Positions 37,846 to 47,184 are shown, counted from the stretch's first letter. The stretch: 64,000 bases of DNA from Corynebacterium comes (GCF_009734405.1 NZ_CP046453.1:434001-498000); one strand, 5' to 3'. The notes: generated from the sequence alone by a model not told the origin. Numbers and translations are program-made.

Positions 37846-40059
37846 CTACCTGGGGTCGGTGACCGTCTGCCGGTCTACTGCCCCGGAGGTCTCGACCGGC
37901 GGGGTCAGGACAGAGGCGGTGAGGACCTCGGCGGAATAGTTCAGGAAGCCGATGTGGCCCTCGAAACGGTCGATGACATCGTCGATGATCTGACCCGAGG
38001 TGAGGCCGTAAAGGTCATAACCTTCGGAGCCGGTCCCGGTGAAGACCTCCAGGCGGTGAAACTCCTGGATCCTGGGGGAGGGGCGGGCGCCGAAGGTCGG
38101 CACGGCGGTGGGCACCGCGACCACGCGGTAGAGGAAGGCACGTTCCTCCGGGATGGAGACGTGCAGAGAATAGGTCGGGATTGCGGTGGGGGTGTCCTTT
38201 ACTGAATCGAAGGAGGCGTCGTGGCCCTGCTTCTGGAACTCTGCGGCGACTTCCTCCAGCGCCGGGGCGACAGTGTCGTCGATGAAGCGGCGGATGGCCT
38301 TGTCCGAGGGATAGTTGCGCATGCCCGCCAGTCGCTGACGCCAATTTCGCTCGGGTGCGCGACCGCCCGTCGCGGCTTCTGTGCGACGATGCAGGATCTG
38401 TCCCTCCCGGTCGGCCTTCTCCATACGCAATGCCTTCGTGAAGGAGAACATGACCAGGTAGGCGACGATCGTCACCGGCAGGGCGAAGATCAGCGTCGCA
38501 TACTCCATGGTGACGACACCGCCGGCGAGCAGCATCGCGATGGTCAGCACCGCAGTGAGGACCGCCCAGTAGATACGCAGCCACTTCGGGCCATCCTCTG
38601 AGGGGTCCGGGATGGAGGAGGAGAAGTTCGACATGACCATCGCGCCGGAGTTGGCGGAGGTCAGGTAGAAAAGCAGGCCGGACAGGGTAGCCAGTCCGAT
38701 GAGGAATGTCGCGCCGGGGAACATCTCCAGCAGGGCGTACCAGCCCCGTTCCGGGCTCTCGATGGCCAGCCGGCCAAACGCGGTGTTGCCCTGGAAGACG
38801 ACCTCGTTGATGGCGCTGTTGCCGAATAAGGAGACCATCACCAGGTCGCAGAGCACCGGGATGGTGATCGCGGCGATGACGAACTCGCGCAGCGTGCGGC
38901 CCCGCGATATGCGTGCCAGGAACAGGCCGACGAATGGACCCCAGGCCAGCCAGAAGGCCCAGAAGAACAGGGTGTTCCCTGCCATCCATTCACCGCCGTT
39001 GAGCTCATAACCCATGGTCTGGGTGATGCGTTCGGGCATGGTCCAGAAGAAGCGTCCCATGTTTTCCACCAGGGAGTTGAGCAGGAAGGCGGTCTCTCCC
39101 GCGATGAGTATGTAGAGCATCATCGCCGCGGCCACCCACAGGTTCAGCTCGGAAATGATGCGGATGCCCTTGTCGACGCCCGAGGTGCATGCCGCGATCG
39201 TCATCACAACGGCGACAGCGACCAGCGACACCTGCAGGCCGAGCCCCTGGGGCAGGCCGAAGAGGATGGAGAATCCGACGTTGAGCAGCACGACACCGAT
39301 GCCCATTGAGGTGGCAACTCCCATCACGGTGCCCACCAGGACGATGATGTCCAGTGCGTCACCGGTGATTCCGCGCACGCGTTTGCCCAGTAGCGGATAG
39401 AGCGCGGCACGGATGGACAGCGGCATGCCCCAGCGGTATGCGAAGTAGCCCATCGCCATGCCGAGAAGTGCGTACATGGCCCAGCCGGCCATGCCGTAGT
39501 GGAACATGGTCCAGATGACGGAGTCCTGCAGGGCTTCGGTGCTCTGCGGGTCCGCGTTCGGCGGGTCGATGTAGTGGCTGATCGGACCGGTCACGGAATA
39601 GAAGAGCATGTCGATGCCCACTCCGGCGGCGAAGAGCATGGCAACCCAGGTCACGAGTTTGTACTGGGGCCTGGAATGGTCCGGCCCGAGCCGGACGCTG
39701 CCCTCACGGGAGAATGCGACCCAGATGACGAAGCCGATCACGATCGTCACGGTGAGGACATAGATCCAGCCGAGGTTTCCGCCGATCCACAGCACCACCG
39801 AATGCATGGTCTCCGAGGAGTGGGTGGGGGCGAAGATCGCCCAGAGTGAGAAAGCGAGGATGATCGCCGAGGAGATGCCCAGTACCTGCCAGTTGACGCG
39901 GATCCGGCTGTCCTTCGGGATCTCCGCGGACCCCTTGGAAAGCTCCCGGGATGAGGCTGGGGGCCGGTTTTCCTCCCGGTGGGCCTCACGCCGGGTGCGT
40001 TGAGGTCTCCTGAGATTATCCAGGGGCGTGGAAAGTCCATTCGGTTTCTGGTCGGGCAT
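37846..40059 (-). CDS. BCCT family transporter (choline/betaine type, BetT-like)
   Basis: 737 residues from the ATG at 40059 (GAGGACATC site); an ATG eight codons earlier is the alternative. After a charged N-terminal region of about 55 residues come 12 transmembrane segments. The BCCT tryptophan region WTMFHYGMAGWAMYALLG is clear. The TM3 region reads SMGIGVVLLN, without the first glycine of the Na+-coupled BetP motif, which leans towards a proton-coupled choline carrier; this is tentative. A C-terminal cytoplasmic domain of about 190 residues (RNWRQRLAGMRNYPSDKAIR onward) resembles the BetT regulatory tail. It probably imports compatible solutes or choline for osmoprotection. Confidence 0.9.
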   Translation of the reverse strand: MPDQKPNGLSTPLDNLRRPQRTRREAHREENRPPASSRELSKGSAEIPKDSRIRVNWQVLGISSAIILAFSLWAIFAPTHSSETMHSVVLWIGGNLGWIYVLTVTIVIGFVIWVAFSREGSVRLGPDHSRPQYKLVTWVAMLFAAGVGIDMLFYSVTGPISHYIDPPNADPQSTEALQDSVIWTMFHYGMAGWAMYALLGMAMGYFAYRWGMPLSIRAALYPLLGKRVRGITGDALDIIVLVGTVMGVATSMGIGVVLLNVGFSILFGLPQGLGLQVSLVAVAVVMTIAACTSGVDKGIRIISELNLWVAAAMMLYILIAGETAFLLNSLVENMGRFFWTMPERITQTMGYELNGGEWMAGNTLFFWAFWLAWGPFVGLFLARISRGRTLREFVIAAITIPVLCDLVMVSLFGNSAINEVVFQGNTAFGRLAIESPERGWYALLEMFPGATFLIGLATLSGLLFYLTSANSGAMVMSNFSSSIPDPSEDGPKWLRIYWAVLTAVLTIAMLLAGGVVTMEYATLIFALPVTIVAYLVMFSFTKALRMEKADREGQILHRRTEAATGGRAPERNWRQRLAGMRNYPSDKAIRRFIDDTVAPALEEVAAEFQKQGHDASFDSVKDTPTAIPTYSLHVSIPEERAFLYRVVAVPTAVPTFGARPSPRIQEFHRLEVFTGTGSEGYDLYGLTSGQIIDDVIDRFEGHIGFLNYSAEVLTASVLTPPVETSGAVDRQTVTDPR

Positions 40060-40660
40060 GCTGATGTCCTCGGATTCACCCATAGGGCATTCACTCTCTC
40101 TCAGTCACACCGGGAATGATCCCGGAAGTTGGAAACAGCAATACCCGCGGTCGACGCATCGTTCCCTGTCTTGACCGGACCCCCGCCCGCCGTCTTCCAC
40201 GGGATCATGCTGTTCAAAACCGTGCTCATGCTCCGGCATTTATGCTTCGGAGACAAGGCCATGTTAATGGAATGACTATTAATGGCAAACTTTGATCAAC
40301 TTTTCGGATTGGCGGAGGGTGGTGTCGCGACGGGTGGGGGGTGGGTGTCGGCGGTGGGCCGGACGGGGCTTGCCTGGAGGGAGGTGACCGCAACCGGAAT
40401 TTTGTTCTGCTGTCGAAGAGGGGTATTCTGAACCGCTGGACCTGTGCTCCCCGCCTATGTGGTGGGCCGGAGTCCATCCTGAGAACTGAACATTCAACTT
40501 TGTTGCAGGCCCCCCGCCAATTCTGGCGACCGAATGGAAAGTGGCAGCGAGCGCCCCGGACTATTGAGTCCGTGGGAGCGTCAAGTGGCCCGACGGAACA
40601 TTCGGCAAACGCCCCGGTGGGTAAGGGAACCGCAACGAGAAAGGTAAACGGTCACAACAC
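40060..40660. other. Divergent intergenic region between BCCT transporter and rpsH
   Basis: 601 bases without a supported gene. It contains a palindrome TTGATCAA (40292-40299) in an A/T-rich stretch near the transporter, the rpsH promoter at 40402-40429, and a leader of about 225 bases before rpsH with a hairpin CGCCA-ATTC-TGGCG (40515-40528). No clear minus-strand promoter was found. Confidence 0.5.
40402..40429 (+). promoter_or_regulatory. Probable SigA promoter of the rpsH-rplO segment
   Basis: TTGTTC (40402-40407) and TATTCT (40424-40429) with a 16-base spacer; the -10 box is preceded by GGG. The predicted start is near 40436. It restores transcription of the second part of the spc operon after the inserted transporter block. 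Confidence 0.6.
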
Positions 40661-41059
40661 ATGACCATGACTGACCCAATTGCCGACATGCTGTCGCGCG
40701 TGCGCAACGCAAACCATGCGCACCACGATATCGTGTCGATGCCCTCTTCGAAGCTGAAGATCAACATCGCGGAGATCCTCAAGCAGGAGGGCTACATCGC
40801 TGATTACAAGGTCGAGGACGCCAAGGTCGGCAAGACCCTGTCCCTCGAGCTGAAGTACAGCCCGTCCCGCGTCCGCTCCATCGCTGGTGTCCGTCGCGTC
40901 TCCAAGCCGGGTCTGCGCGTGTACACCAAGTCCACCAACCTGCCGCAGGTCCTCGGTGGCCTGGGCGTGGCGATCATCTCCACGTCCCAGGGTCTTCTGA
41001 CCGACCGCCAGGCAACCGAGAAGGGTGTAGGCGGAGAAGTCCTCGCCTACGTCTGGTAA
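40661..41059 (+). CDS. rpsH: 30S ribosomal protein S8
   Basis: 132-residue S8, central-domain assembly protein and, in E. coli, the spc operon repressor. It begins [20 protein letters not shown] and ends with [20 protein letters not shown] and GGEVLAYVW. It is the first gene after the second break in the spc operon and has its own promoter. Confidence 0.99.
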   Translation: MTMTDPIADMLSRVRNANHAHHDIVSMPSSKLKINIAEILKQEGYIADYKVEDAKVGKTLSLELKYSPSRVRSIAGVRRVSKPGLRVYTKSTNLPQVLGGLGVAIISTSQGLLTDRQATEKGVGGEVLAYVW

Positions 41060-41075
41060 GGGAGGATAGAGCACT

Positions 41076-41612
41076 ATGTCGCGCATCGGTAAAAACCCGA
41101 TCACCATCCCCTCCGGCGTCACCACCACGGTGAACGGCCAGAACATTGAGGTCAAGGGTCCCAAGGGCACCCTGAACTTCGATCTCCCGGCCCCGATCTC
41201 CGTCGCCGTCGAGGAGAACCAGATCGTTGTCACCCGTCCGGATGACAACCGCCAGAACCGCGCACTCCACGGTCTGTCCCGCTCGCTCGTCAACAACCTG
41301 GTTGTCGGCGTGACCGAGGGCTACACCATCAAGATGGAGATCTTCGGCGTCGGTTACCGCGTCCAGGCCAAGGGCAAGAACCTCGAGTTCGCCCTCGGCT
41401 ACTCCCACCCGATCCTGATCGAGGCTCCGGAGGGCATCACCTTCGCGGTAGACGGCACCACCAAGCTCTCCATCACGGGTATTGACAAGCAGCAGGTCGG
41501 ACAGATCGCCGCCAACATTCGTCGTCTGCGGAAGGACGATCCCTACAAGGGTAAGGGCATCCGCTACGAGGGCGAGCAGGTCCGCCGCAAGGTCGGAAAG
41601 ACGGGTAAGTAA
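41076..41612 (+). CDS. rplF: 50S ribosomal protein L6
   Basis: 178-residue L6. It starts [20 protein letters not shown]; the second domain contains [20 protein letters not shown] and the C-terminal [20 protein letters not shown] is intact. GGGAGGATAGAG precedes the ATG. Confidence 0.99.
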   Translation: MSRIGKNPITIPSGVTTTVNGQNIEVKGPKGTLNFDLPAPISVAVEENQIVVTRPDDNRQNRALHGLSRSLVNNLVVGVTEGYTIKMEIFGVGYRVQAKGKNLEFALGYSHPILIEAPEGITFAVDGTTKLSITGIDKQQVGQIAANIRRLRKDDPYKGKGIRYEGEQVRRKVGKTGK

Positions 41613-41614
41613 GC

Positions 41615-42019
41615 ATGAGCAACACTGCAGAGAACACCAAGCGCACGCCGGTAGGCAAGGATATCTCCACCCGCCGTCGCGAAGCCCGCGCACGTCGTCA
41701 TTTCCGTATCCGCAAGACCCTGCGTGGCACCCCCGAGGCGCCGCGTCTGGTCGTGCACCGCACCTCCCGCCACCTGCATGTCCAGGTCATCGACGACCTG
41801 GCCGGCCACACCCTGGCTGCCGCCTCCACCATGGAGCCGGAGATCCGCTCCATCGAGGGCGACAAGAAGGCCAAGGGCGCCAAGGTCGGCGAGCTCATCG
41901 CAGAGCGCGCCAAGGCCGCTGGCATTGAGCAGGTCGTCTTCGACCGTGCGGGTTACAAGTACCACGGTCGCGTCGCCGCTCTGGCTGATGCCGCTCGTGA
42001 AGGTGGTCTGAAGTTCTAA
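41615..42019 (+). CDS. rplR: 50S ribosomal protein L18
   Basis: 134-residue L18, a 5S rRNA binder. The domain [20 protein letters not shown] and [20 protein letters not shown] match the family, with an N-terminal extension of about 15 residues. Its stop overlaps a 13-codon mini-ORF by one base (TAATG). Confidence 0.98.
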   Translation: MSNTAENTKRTPVGKDISTRRREARARRHFRIRKTLRGTPEAPRLVVHRTSRHLHVQVIDDLAGHTLAAASTMEPEIRSIEGDKKAKGAKVGELIAERAKAAGIEQVVFDRAGYKYHGRVAALADAAREGGLKF

Positions 42020-42060
42020 TGACCATCGCAATCAAGTACATCAACGGAAGGATCGCGTAA
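42019..42060 (+). CDS. Mini-ORF bridging rplR and rpsE
   Basis: A 13-residue [16 protein letters not shown]. Its ATG overlaps the rplR stop by one base (TAATG), and its TAA stop overlaps the rpsE ATG by one base in the same way. It thus exactly fills the 40-base gap between the two genes. A GGAAGGAT inside it can serve as the rpsE ribosome binding site. It could carry ribosomes from rplR to rpsE, or be a coincidence. No function is known for the peptide. Confidence 0.4.
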   Translation: MTIAIKYINGRIA

Positions 42061-42710
42061 TGCCGGGACGTGAACGGCGTGACGGCGGACGCACCGCCGC
42101 CAGCAGCACCAACACCAATACCAACGAGCGTAACGAGCGCAAGGGCGGCAACCGCCGCGAGCGTGACGATCGTCGTAACCAGCAGCAGGACGAGCGTAAC
42201 CAGTACATCGAGCGCGTCGTCACCATCAACCGAGTCTCCAAGGTTGTCAAGGGTGGTCGTCGCTTCAGCTTCACCGCTCTCGTGATCGTTGGCGACGGCC
42301 AGGGCATGGTCGGCGTCGGCTACGGCAAGGCCAAGGAAGTTCCGGCCGCTATCCAGAAGGGTGCTGAAGAGGCTCGCAAGAACTTCTTCCGCGTCCCGAT
42401 GGTCGGTGGCACCATCACCCACCCGGTCCAGGGCGAAGCCGCAGCGGGCATTGTCATGCTCCGCCCGGCTGCCCCGGGTACCGGTGTCATTGCCGGCGGC
42501 GCAGCCCGCCCGGTGCTTGAGTGCGCCGGTGTCCAGGACATCCTGTCGAAGTCCCTGGGCTCCGACAACGCCATCAACGTCGTCCATGCCACTGTGGCCG
42601 GCCTGAAGCAGCTTGTTCGCCCCGAGGAGGTTGCCGCACGTCGCGGTAAGACCCTCGAGGAGGTCGCCCCGGCCCGTATGCTGCGTGCACGCGCAGGTAA
42701 GGAGGCCTAA
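42060..42710 (+). CDS. rpsE: 30S ribosomal protein S5
   Basis: 216-residue S5, accuracy and mRNA-helicase protein. The double-stranded RNA-binding part includes [20 protein letters not shown], followed by [20 protein letters not shown] and [21 protein letters not shown] charged, low-complexity N-terminal extension of about 45 residues (Arg, Asn and Asp rich) precedes the core, as in other actinobacteria. Confidence 0.98.
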   Translation: MPGRERRDGGRTAASSTNTNTNERNERKGGNRRERDDRRNQQQDERNQYIERVVTINRVSKVVKGGRRFSFTALVIVGDGQGMVGVGYGKAKEVPAAIQKGAEEARKNFFRVPMVGGTITHPVQGEAAAGIVMLRPAAPGTGVIAGGAARPVLECAGVQDILSKSLGSDNAINVVHATVAGLKQLVRPEEVAARRGKTLEEVAPARMLRARAGKEA

Positions 42711-42712
42711 TC

Positions 42713-42898
42713 ATGGCACTGAAGATCACACTCGATAGGGGTTTGATCGGCGAGAAGCCGAAGACCCGTGCCAACCTTCAGGCCCTCGGCCTGAGGAAGA
42801 TCCGCCAGTCCGTGATCAAGAAGGACAACGAGGCCACCCGCGGGATGCTCCTCGTCGTGCGCCACCTGGTCACCGTCGAAGAAGTGGCAGGGGAGTAG
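42713..42898 (+). CDS. rpmD: 50S ribosomal protein L30
   Basis: 61-residue L30. The sequence ITLDRGLIGEKPKTRANLQA, then LGLRKIRQSVIKKDN, matches the family. It begins two bases after rpsE; rplO follows after six bases. Confidence 0.97.
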   Translation: MALKITLDRGLIGEKPKTRANLQALGLRKIRQSVIKKDNEATRGMLLVVRHLVTVEEVAGE

Positions 42899-42904
42899 TA
42901 CAAC

Positions 42905-43354
42905 ATGAGCGAAATCATCAAGCTCCACGACCTGCGCCCGGCCAAGGGCGCCAACAAGCCGAAGACCCGCGTCGGTCGCGGTGAAGGCGGCAAGGGCGGC
43001 AAGACCGCCGGCCGCGGCACCAAGGGCACCAAGGCCCGCAACAAGGTGTCGATGGCATTTGAGGGTGGCCAGATGCCGCTCCAGATGCGTCTTCCGAAGC
43101 TCAAGGGCTTCAAGAACCCGAACAAGGTCGTCTTCCAGGTCGTCAACATCGCCGACCTCGAGAAGGCCTTCCCGCAGGGTGGCGACGTCACCCTCGCCGA
43201 CATCGTCGCCAAGGGCCTCGTTCGCCCGAAGCAGCCGGTGAAGGTGCTGGGCGACGGCGACCTCAGCGTCAAGCTGAACGTCACCGCCACCAAGTTCTCC
43301 CGGTCTGCCGTCGAGAAGATCGAAGCAGCCGGCGGATCGGTCACCGAGGTCTAA
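42905..43354 (+). CDS. rplO: 50S ribosomal protein L15
   Basis: 149-residue L15, late assembly protein. It contains [20 protein letters not shown], then [18 protein letters not shown] and [20 protein letters not shown], and ends [18 protein letters not shown] strong terminator follows. Confidence 0.98.
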   Translation: MSEIIKLHDLRPAKGANKPKTRVGRGEGGKGGKTAGRGTKGTKARNKVSMAFEGGQMPLQMRLPKLKGFKNPNKVVFQVVNIADLEKAFPQGGDVTLADIVAKGLVRPKQPVKVLGDGDLSVKLNVTATKFSRSAVEKIEAAGGSVTEV

Positions 43355-43380
43355 ACCGGACTCTCCGACCCTTACGCCAC

Positions 43381-43430
43381 CGCAACCCCCCGCCCACCAG
43401 ACTTCTGGTGGACGGGGGGTTGCGTGTTTC
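43381..43430 (+). terminator. rho-independent terminator after rplO
   Basis: Arms of 21 bases (43381-43401 and 43404-43424) with one mismatch, including CAACCCCCCG / CGGGGGGTTG, followed by TGTTTC. It separates rplO from secY, which has its own promoter region. Confidence 0.92.
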
Positions 43431-43503
43431 GCCCACGGAAATTCGTTTCCGGTGGTCGTCGCGCACCCGGGTCCCGCCGCCCGGGACTCGCGGTGTGGAA
43501 CCT

Positions 43504-43537
43504 TGACACCGCCAGCCTCAGGTGTCACTGCTAGGAT
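43504..43537 (+). promoter_or_regulatory. secY promoter with perfect inverted repeat
   Basis: TGCTAGGAT gives an extended -10 box (TAGGAT 43532-43537). A perfect 7-base inverted repeat TGACACC (43504-43510) / GGTGTCA (43521-43527), spacer 10, lies immediately upstream, where the -35 region should be. A TTGACA overlaps its left arm but sits 23 bases from the -10, too far for a normal -35. The repeat looks like an operator or activator site. Confidence 0.5.
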
Positions 43538-43607
43538 GATCGAGTCAATCGTGTCAATTCCCGCACCCCCGGCATTTCCGTGTCGGGCGGTGAGGCCAGG
43601 AGGCTTC

Positions 43608-44930
43608 GTGTCCGCCATCATCCAGGCATTCAAGGACGTCGATCTGCGTAAGAAGATCATCTTCACAGTGCTGATGGTGATCATCTACCGCGTGGGCGCG
43701 CAGATCCCGTCGCCAGGCGTCGACTATGCGTCAATCAGTGGTCGACTGCGTGAACTCACCCAGGAGCAGGGCAGCGTCTACTCGCTGATCAACCTCTTCT
43801 CGGGTGGCGCGCTGCTGCAGCTGTCGATCTTCGCCATCGGCATCATGCCCTACATCACCGCGTCCATCATCGTGCAGCTGCTTACCGTCGTCATCCCGCA
43901 CTTCGAGGAGCTGAAGAAGGAAGGCCAGTCGGGGCAGGCGAAGATGATGCAGTACACCCGCTACCTCACTCTGGCGCTTGCCCTGCTGCAATCCGCGGGC
44001 ATCGTCGCCCTGGCTGACCGTCAGCAGCTGCTGGGGCAGGGTGTGGAGGTCCTCACCGCGGACCGCACGCTGTGGGATCTGATCATGCTCGTCGTGGTGA
44101 TGACCGCAGGTGCCCTGCTCGTGATGTGGATCGGTGAGCTGATCACCGAGAAGGGCATCGGCAACGGCATGTCCCTGCTGATCTTCGCCGGTATCGCCAC
44201 CCGTCTGCCCACTGACGGCATGAACATCCTCCAGGCCTCGGGTGGAGTGGTGTTCGCCGTCGTCGTCGCGGCCGTCATCCTGCTGGTCATCGGCGTCGTC
44301 TTCGTCGAGCAGGGCCAGCGCCGCATCCCGGTGCAGTACGCCAAGCGCATGGTCGGTCGCCGTCAGTACGGCGGCACGTCCACCTATCTTCCGCTGAAGG
44401 TCAACCAGGCCGGCGTCATCCCGGTGATCTTCGCGTCCTCGCTGATCTACATGCCGGTGCTGATCACCGAGATCTTCAACTCCAGTTCGACCGCTGTCGC
44501 GGACAACTGGTGGCAGCGCAACGTCATCCAGTACCTCATGACTCCCGCGTCCTGGCAGTACATCCTGGTGTACTTCGTGCTGATCATCTTCTTCTCGTAT
44601 TTTTATGTGTCGGTTCAGTACGACCCGCACGAGCAGGCAGATAACATGAAGAAGTACGGTGGTTTCATCCCGGGCATTCGTCCGGGACGACCGACCGCTG
44701 AGTATCTCGGTTTCGTCATGAACCGTCTGCTCTTCGTCGGCGCCGCCTACCTCGGCATCATCGCTGTCCTGCCGAACATCGCCCTCGATCTGGGTGTCGG
44801 TAACGCCAGCGCGGGCATGTCGGCCTTCGGCGGCACGGCCATCCTGATTATGGTGTCGGTCGCCTTGACAACCGTGAAGCAGATTGAATCCCAGCTTCTC
44901 CAAAGCAACTACGAAGGACTGCTCAAATGA
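43608..44930 (+). CDS. secY: Preprotein translocase subunit SecY
   Basis: Central channel of the Sec translocon, 440 residues with ten transmembrane segments. The GTG at 43608 (AGGAGG five bases upstream) gives [20 protein letters not shown]; the longer frame upstream spans the promoter and is rejected. SecY signatures [20 protein letters not shown] and [14 protein letters not shown] are present, as is the cytoplasmic [20 protein letters not shown] loop that contacts SecA and the ribosome. The stop overlaps the adk start by four bases. Confidence 0.98.
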   Translation: MSAIIQAFKDVDLRKKIIFTVLMVIIYRVGAQIPSPGVDYASISGRLRELTQEQGSVYSLINLFSGGALLQLSIFAIGIMPYITASIIVQLLTVVIPHFEELKKEGQSGQAKMMQYTRYLTLALALLQSAGIVALADRQQLLGQGVEVLTADRTLWDLIMLVVVMTAGALLVMWIGELITEKGIGNGMSLLIFAGIATRLPTDGMNILQASGGVVFAVVVAAVILLVIGVVFVEQGQRRIPVQYAKRMVGRRQYGGTSTYLPLKVNQAGVIPVIFASSLIYMPVLITEIFNSSSTAVADNWWQRNVIQYLMTPASWQYILVYFVLIIFFSYFYVSVQYDPHEQADNMKKYGGFIPGIRPGRPTAEYLGFVMNRLLFVGAAYLGIIAVLPNIALDLGVGNASAGMSAFGGTAILIMVSVALTTVKQIESQLLQSNYEGLLK

Positions 44931-45472
44931 GACTTGTACTCCTCGGACCCCCCGGCGCCGGCAAGGGCACCCAGGCCGTTATCCTCTCTGAGAAGCTGGG
45001 CGTGCCCCACATCTCCACCGGCGATCTCTTCCGCGCCAACATCGGCGAAGGCACCCCGCTGGGTGTCGAGGCCAAGCAGTACATCGACGCCGGCAAGCTC
45101 GTGCCCACCGACGTCACGGCCCGCATGGTCAAGTCCCGTCTCGGGGAGCCGGACGCAGCCGACGGTTTCCTCCTCGACGGCTTCCCCCGGACGGTCGAAC
45201 AGGCGGAGATCCTCAAGAACCTGCTCGCCGAAGAGGGCCATGAGCTCGACGGCGTGCTTAACTTCCAGATCGCCGAGGACGTTGTCGTGGAGCGCATGCT
45301 CTCCCGCGGGCGCGCCGACGACAACGAGGAGACCATCCGTACCCGTCTCGGCGTCTACCGCGACGAGACCGCCCCGCTCATCGAGCACTACGGCGACAAG
45401 ATCATCTCCATCGAGGCCGAGGGCGAGGTCGAGGAGATCAACGACCGCGCCGTGAAGGCCCTGGGCAGGTAA
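44927..45472 (+). CDS. adk: Adenylate kinase
   Basis: Interconverts ATP, AMP and ADP; 181 residues, the short form with a reduced LID typical of actinobacteria. P-loop [10 protein letters not shown] at residues 7-16, AMP-binding [12 protein letters not shown] and [13 protein letters not shown], and LID region [19 protein letters not shown]. Overlaps secY by four bases (ATGA), so translation is coupled. Confidence 0.98.
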   Translation: MRLVLLGPPGAGKGTQAVILSEKLGVPHISTGDLFRANIGEGTPLGVEAKQYIDAGKLVPTDVTARMVKSRLGEPDAADGFLLDGFPRTVEQAEILKNLLAEEGHELDGVLNFQIAEDVVVERMLSRGRADDNEETIRTRLGVYRDETAPLIEHYGDKIISIEAEGEVEEINDRAVKALGR

Positions 45473-45490
45473 CCACCTGCCCGACAATGG

Positions 45491-45537
45491 GGGCCGCGTT
45501 CCGGAGAACACCCGGGCCGCGGCCCTTCCCCCTTTTC
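45491..45537 (+). terminator. Weak hairpin between adk and map
   Basis: GGGCCGCG (45491-45498) pairs with CGCGGCCC (45518-45525) over a 19-base loop and is followed by a pyrimidine tract ending CCTTTTCC. It may attenuate rather than end transcription into map. Confidence 0.4.
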
Positions 45538-45555
45538 CAGTCAGGAGCACACACC

Positions 45556-46350
45556 ATGGGATTCCGATCCAAGAAGCGCGCCATTGCCGCGAAGACCCCG
45601 GGCGAACTCGATGCGATGCAGGCGGCCGGCGAGATCGTCGGCCGGGCCCTGCAGGCGGTGAAGGCCGCCGCAGCCCCCGGGGTGAGCACCCTCGAACTCG
45701 ACGCCGTCGCCGAGTCCGTCATCCGCGAGGCGGGGGCGGTCCCCAGCTTCCTCGGCTACCAGGGTTTCCCGGGGTCCATCTGCGCCTCGGTCAATGACGT
45801 CATCGTGCATGGCATCCCCTCTGAGGAGCAGGTGCTGCTCACAGGGGACTTCATCTCCATCGACTGCGGTGCAACGCTGGACGGCTGGGTGGGGGACTCG
45901 GCGTGGTCCTTCGGGATCGGCGAGGTCGACGAGGACGTCGACAAGCTCAACCAGGCGACCGAATGGGTGCTGGCCGAGGGCCTGAAGGCGATGGTCCCCG
46001 GCAACCGGCTCACCGACGTCTCACACGCCCTGGAGGTGGCCACCCGCCGCGCCGAGGAGAAGTTCGGCGTGAAGCTCGGCATCGTCGACGGTTACGGTGG
46101 CCACGGCATCGGTCGGGCGATGCATGAGGACCCGTACCTGGCCAACGAGGGGCGGCCGGGACGTGGCCCGCGCATCCAGGCAGGGTCGGTGCTGGCGATC
46201 GAGCCGATGCTCACGCTGGGCACGACCGACTCCGCACTGCTCGACGACGACTGGACGGTGGTCACCCTCGACGGCTCCATCGCGGCGCACTGGGAACACA
46301 CCGTCGCCGCGACCGAGGAAGGCCCCCGCATCCTCACCCCCCGAAGGTGA
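45556..46350 (+). CDS. map: Type I methionine aminopeptidase
   Basis: Removes the initiator methionine from new proteins; 264 residues from the ATG at 45556 (TCAGGAG site). Metal ligands are recognisable: the two aspartates in [20 protein letters not shown], the histidine in [15 protein letters not shown], and glutamates in [12 protein letters not shown] and [13 protein letters not shown]. The conserved [12 protein letters not shown] block is present. Placement after adk is typical. Confidence 0.97.
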   Translation: MGFRSKKRAIAAKTPGELDAMQAAGEIVGRALQAVKAAAAPGVSTLELDAVAESVIREAGAVPSFLGYQGFPGSICASVNDVIVHGIPSEEQVLLTGDFISIDCGATLDGWVGDSAWSFGIGEVDEDVDKLNQATEWVLAEGLKAMVPGNRLTDVSHALEVATRRAEEKFGVKLGIVDGYGGHGIGRAMHEDPYLANEGRPGRGPRIQAGSVLAIEPMLTLGTTDSALLDDDWTVVTLDGSIAAHWEHTVAATEEGPRILTPRR

Positions 46351-46379
46351 GATGGACCTCACAATCGTGTCCCGTCGGG

Positions 46380-46408
46380 TGGAGTAACAAGCCCGGGTTT
46401 ATACTCCA
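46380..46408 (+). promoter_or_regulatory. Promoter and inverted repeat of the L,D-transpeptidase gene
   Basis: TATACT (46400-46405) is a strong -10 box whose predicted start falls at or next to the ATG at 46413, giving a leaderless message. A perfect inverted repeat TGGAGTA (46380-46386) / TACTCCA (46402-46408), spacer 15, overlaps the -10 box. There is no good -35 box, so an activator or alternative control is plausible. Confidence 0.5.
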
Positions 46409-46412
46409 ACAC

Positions 46413-47129
46413 ATGCTCGCATTCTCTCGCCGTCTCAACGGTCTCCTCGTTTCCGTCGCCACAGTCGCAACTCTCCTGGTTGCACCTGCTGCTGCGCAGG
46501 CACAACCCGCGATCCCCGCCTCCTCCTCCGACCTCTCGGGCGCCGTCGGTTCCTCGCAGGCAGACCTTCGTGACGCCGCGTGGGACACCCGCGGCCAGCT
46601 CCACCGGCAGTCTTCCGTACTGCACCCGCAGGCCGCCAATGCCGTGCTCGGTGCATATGACGCCGCCGTGGAGGGGGCCTTCCCGGGGCTGATCAACCAG
46701 CGCACCGAGGCCGCCCGCCCCAAGCCCGCACCGGCACCGGCGCCGGCACCGGCACCGGCGCCCGTCCCGGTCGTCAACAACGGCCCCTGCCCGGCCGACG
46801 CCAGGGTGTGCGTGGACATCGACGGCCGCCGTACCTGGCTGCAGCGCAACGGTCAGGTCTCCTACGGGCCCGTCAGCCACGCCCCGGGCAAGCCGGGCCA
46901 GGAGACCCCTCGCGGCACCTTCTGGGTCAACCGTAAGGTCAAGGACGAGATCTCCTACGAGTTCAACAACGCGCCCATGCCCTATGCCGTCTACTTCACC
47001 TACAACGGCCACGCCTTCCACATGGGCAACCTCGCCTACGAGTCCGCCGGCTGTGTCCGTCTCGCCCCGAACGACGCCGTCACCTACTTCAACGAGCTCC
47101 AGATCGGCGACAAGGTCTTCATCTACTAG
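46413..47129 (+). CDS. Secreted L,D-transpeptidase (YkuD family)
   Basis: Peptidoglycan 3-3 cross-linking enzyme or related transpeptidase, 238 residues. The signal peptide spans about residues 10-28 (LLVSVATVATLLVAPAAAQA). A helical region follows, then an Ala-Pro linker (PAPAPAPAPAPAP, about residues 100-113), then the YkuD domain: HMGNLAYESAGCVRL, with the histidine and catalytic Cys214. There is no immunoglobulin-like domain, unlike mycobacterial LdtMt2. The gene has no ribosome binding site and is probably leaderless. It lies between map and infA, where ribosomal operons usually have no cell-wall gene. Confidence 0.88.
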   Translation: MLAFSRRLNGLLVSVATVATLLVAPAAAQAQPAIPASSSDLSGAVGSSQADLRDAAWDTRGQLHRQSSVLHPQAANAVLGAYDAAVEGAFPGLINQRTEAARPKPAPAPAPAPAPAPVPVVNNGPCPADARVCVDIDGRRTWLQRNGQVSYGPVSHAPGKPGQETPRGTFWVNRKVKDEISYEFNNAPMPYAVYFTYNGHAFHMGNLAYESAGCVRLAPNDAVTYFNELQIGDKVFIY

Positions 47130-47149
47130 GGGATTTGAGCGGGGAGCCT

Positions 47150-47167
47150 GAAAGCCGGGGGGCTTTC
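47150..47167 (+). terminator. Hairpin after the L,D-transpeptidase gene
   Basis: GAAAGCC-GGGG-GGCTTTC starts 20 bases after the stop. The T-rich segment (GGTTTTGGTTTT) lies about 15 bases further on, so termination is likely weak or rho-assisted. Confidence 0.4.
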
Positions 47168-47184
47168 CGGCACGATCGGGGGTT

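Noticed and set aside
46729..46765. Short GCACCG/GCGCCG tandem repeat
   Set aside because: It encodes the Ala-Pro linker of the L,D-transpeptidase, so it is a coding low-complexity stretch rather than a separate repeat element.
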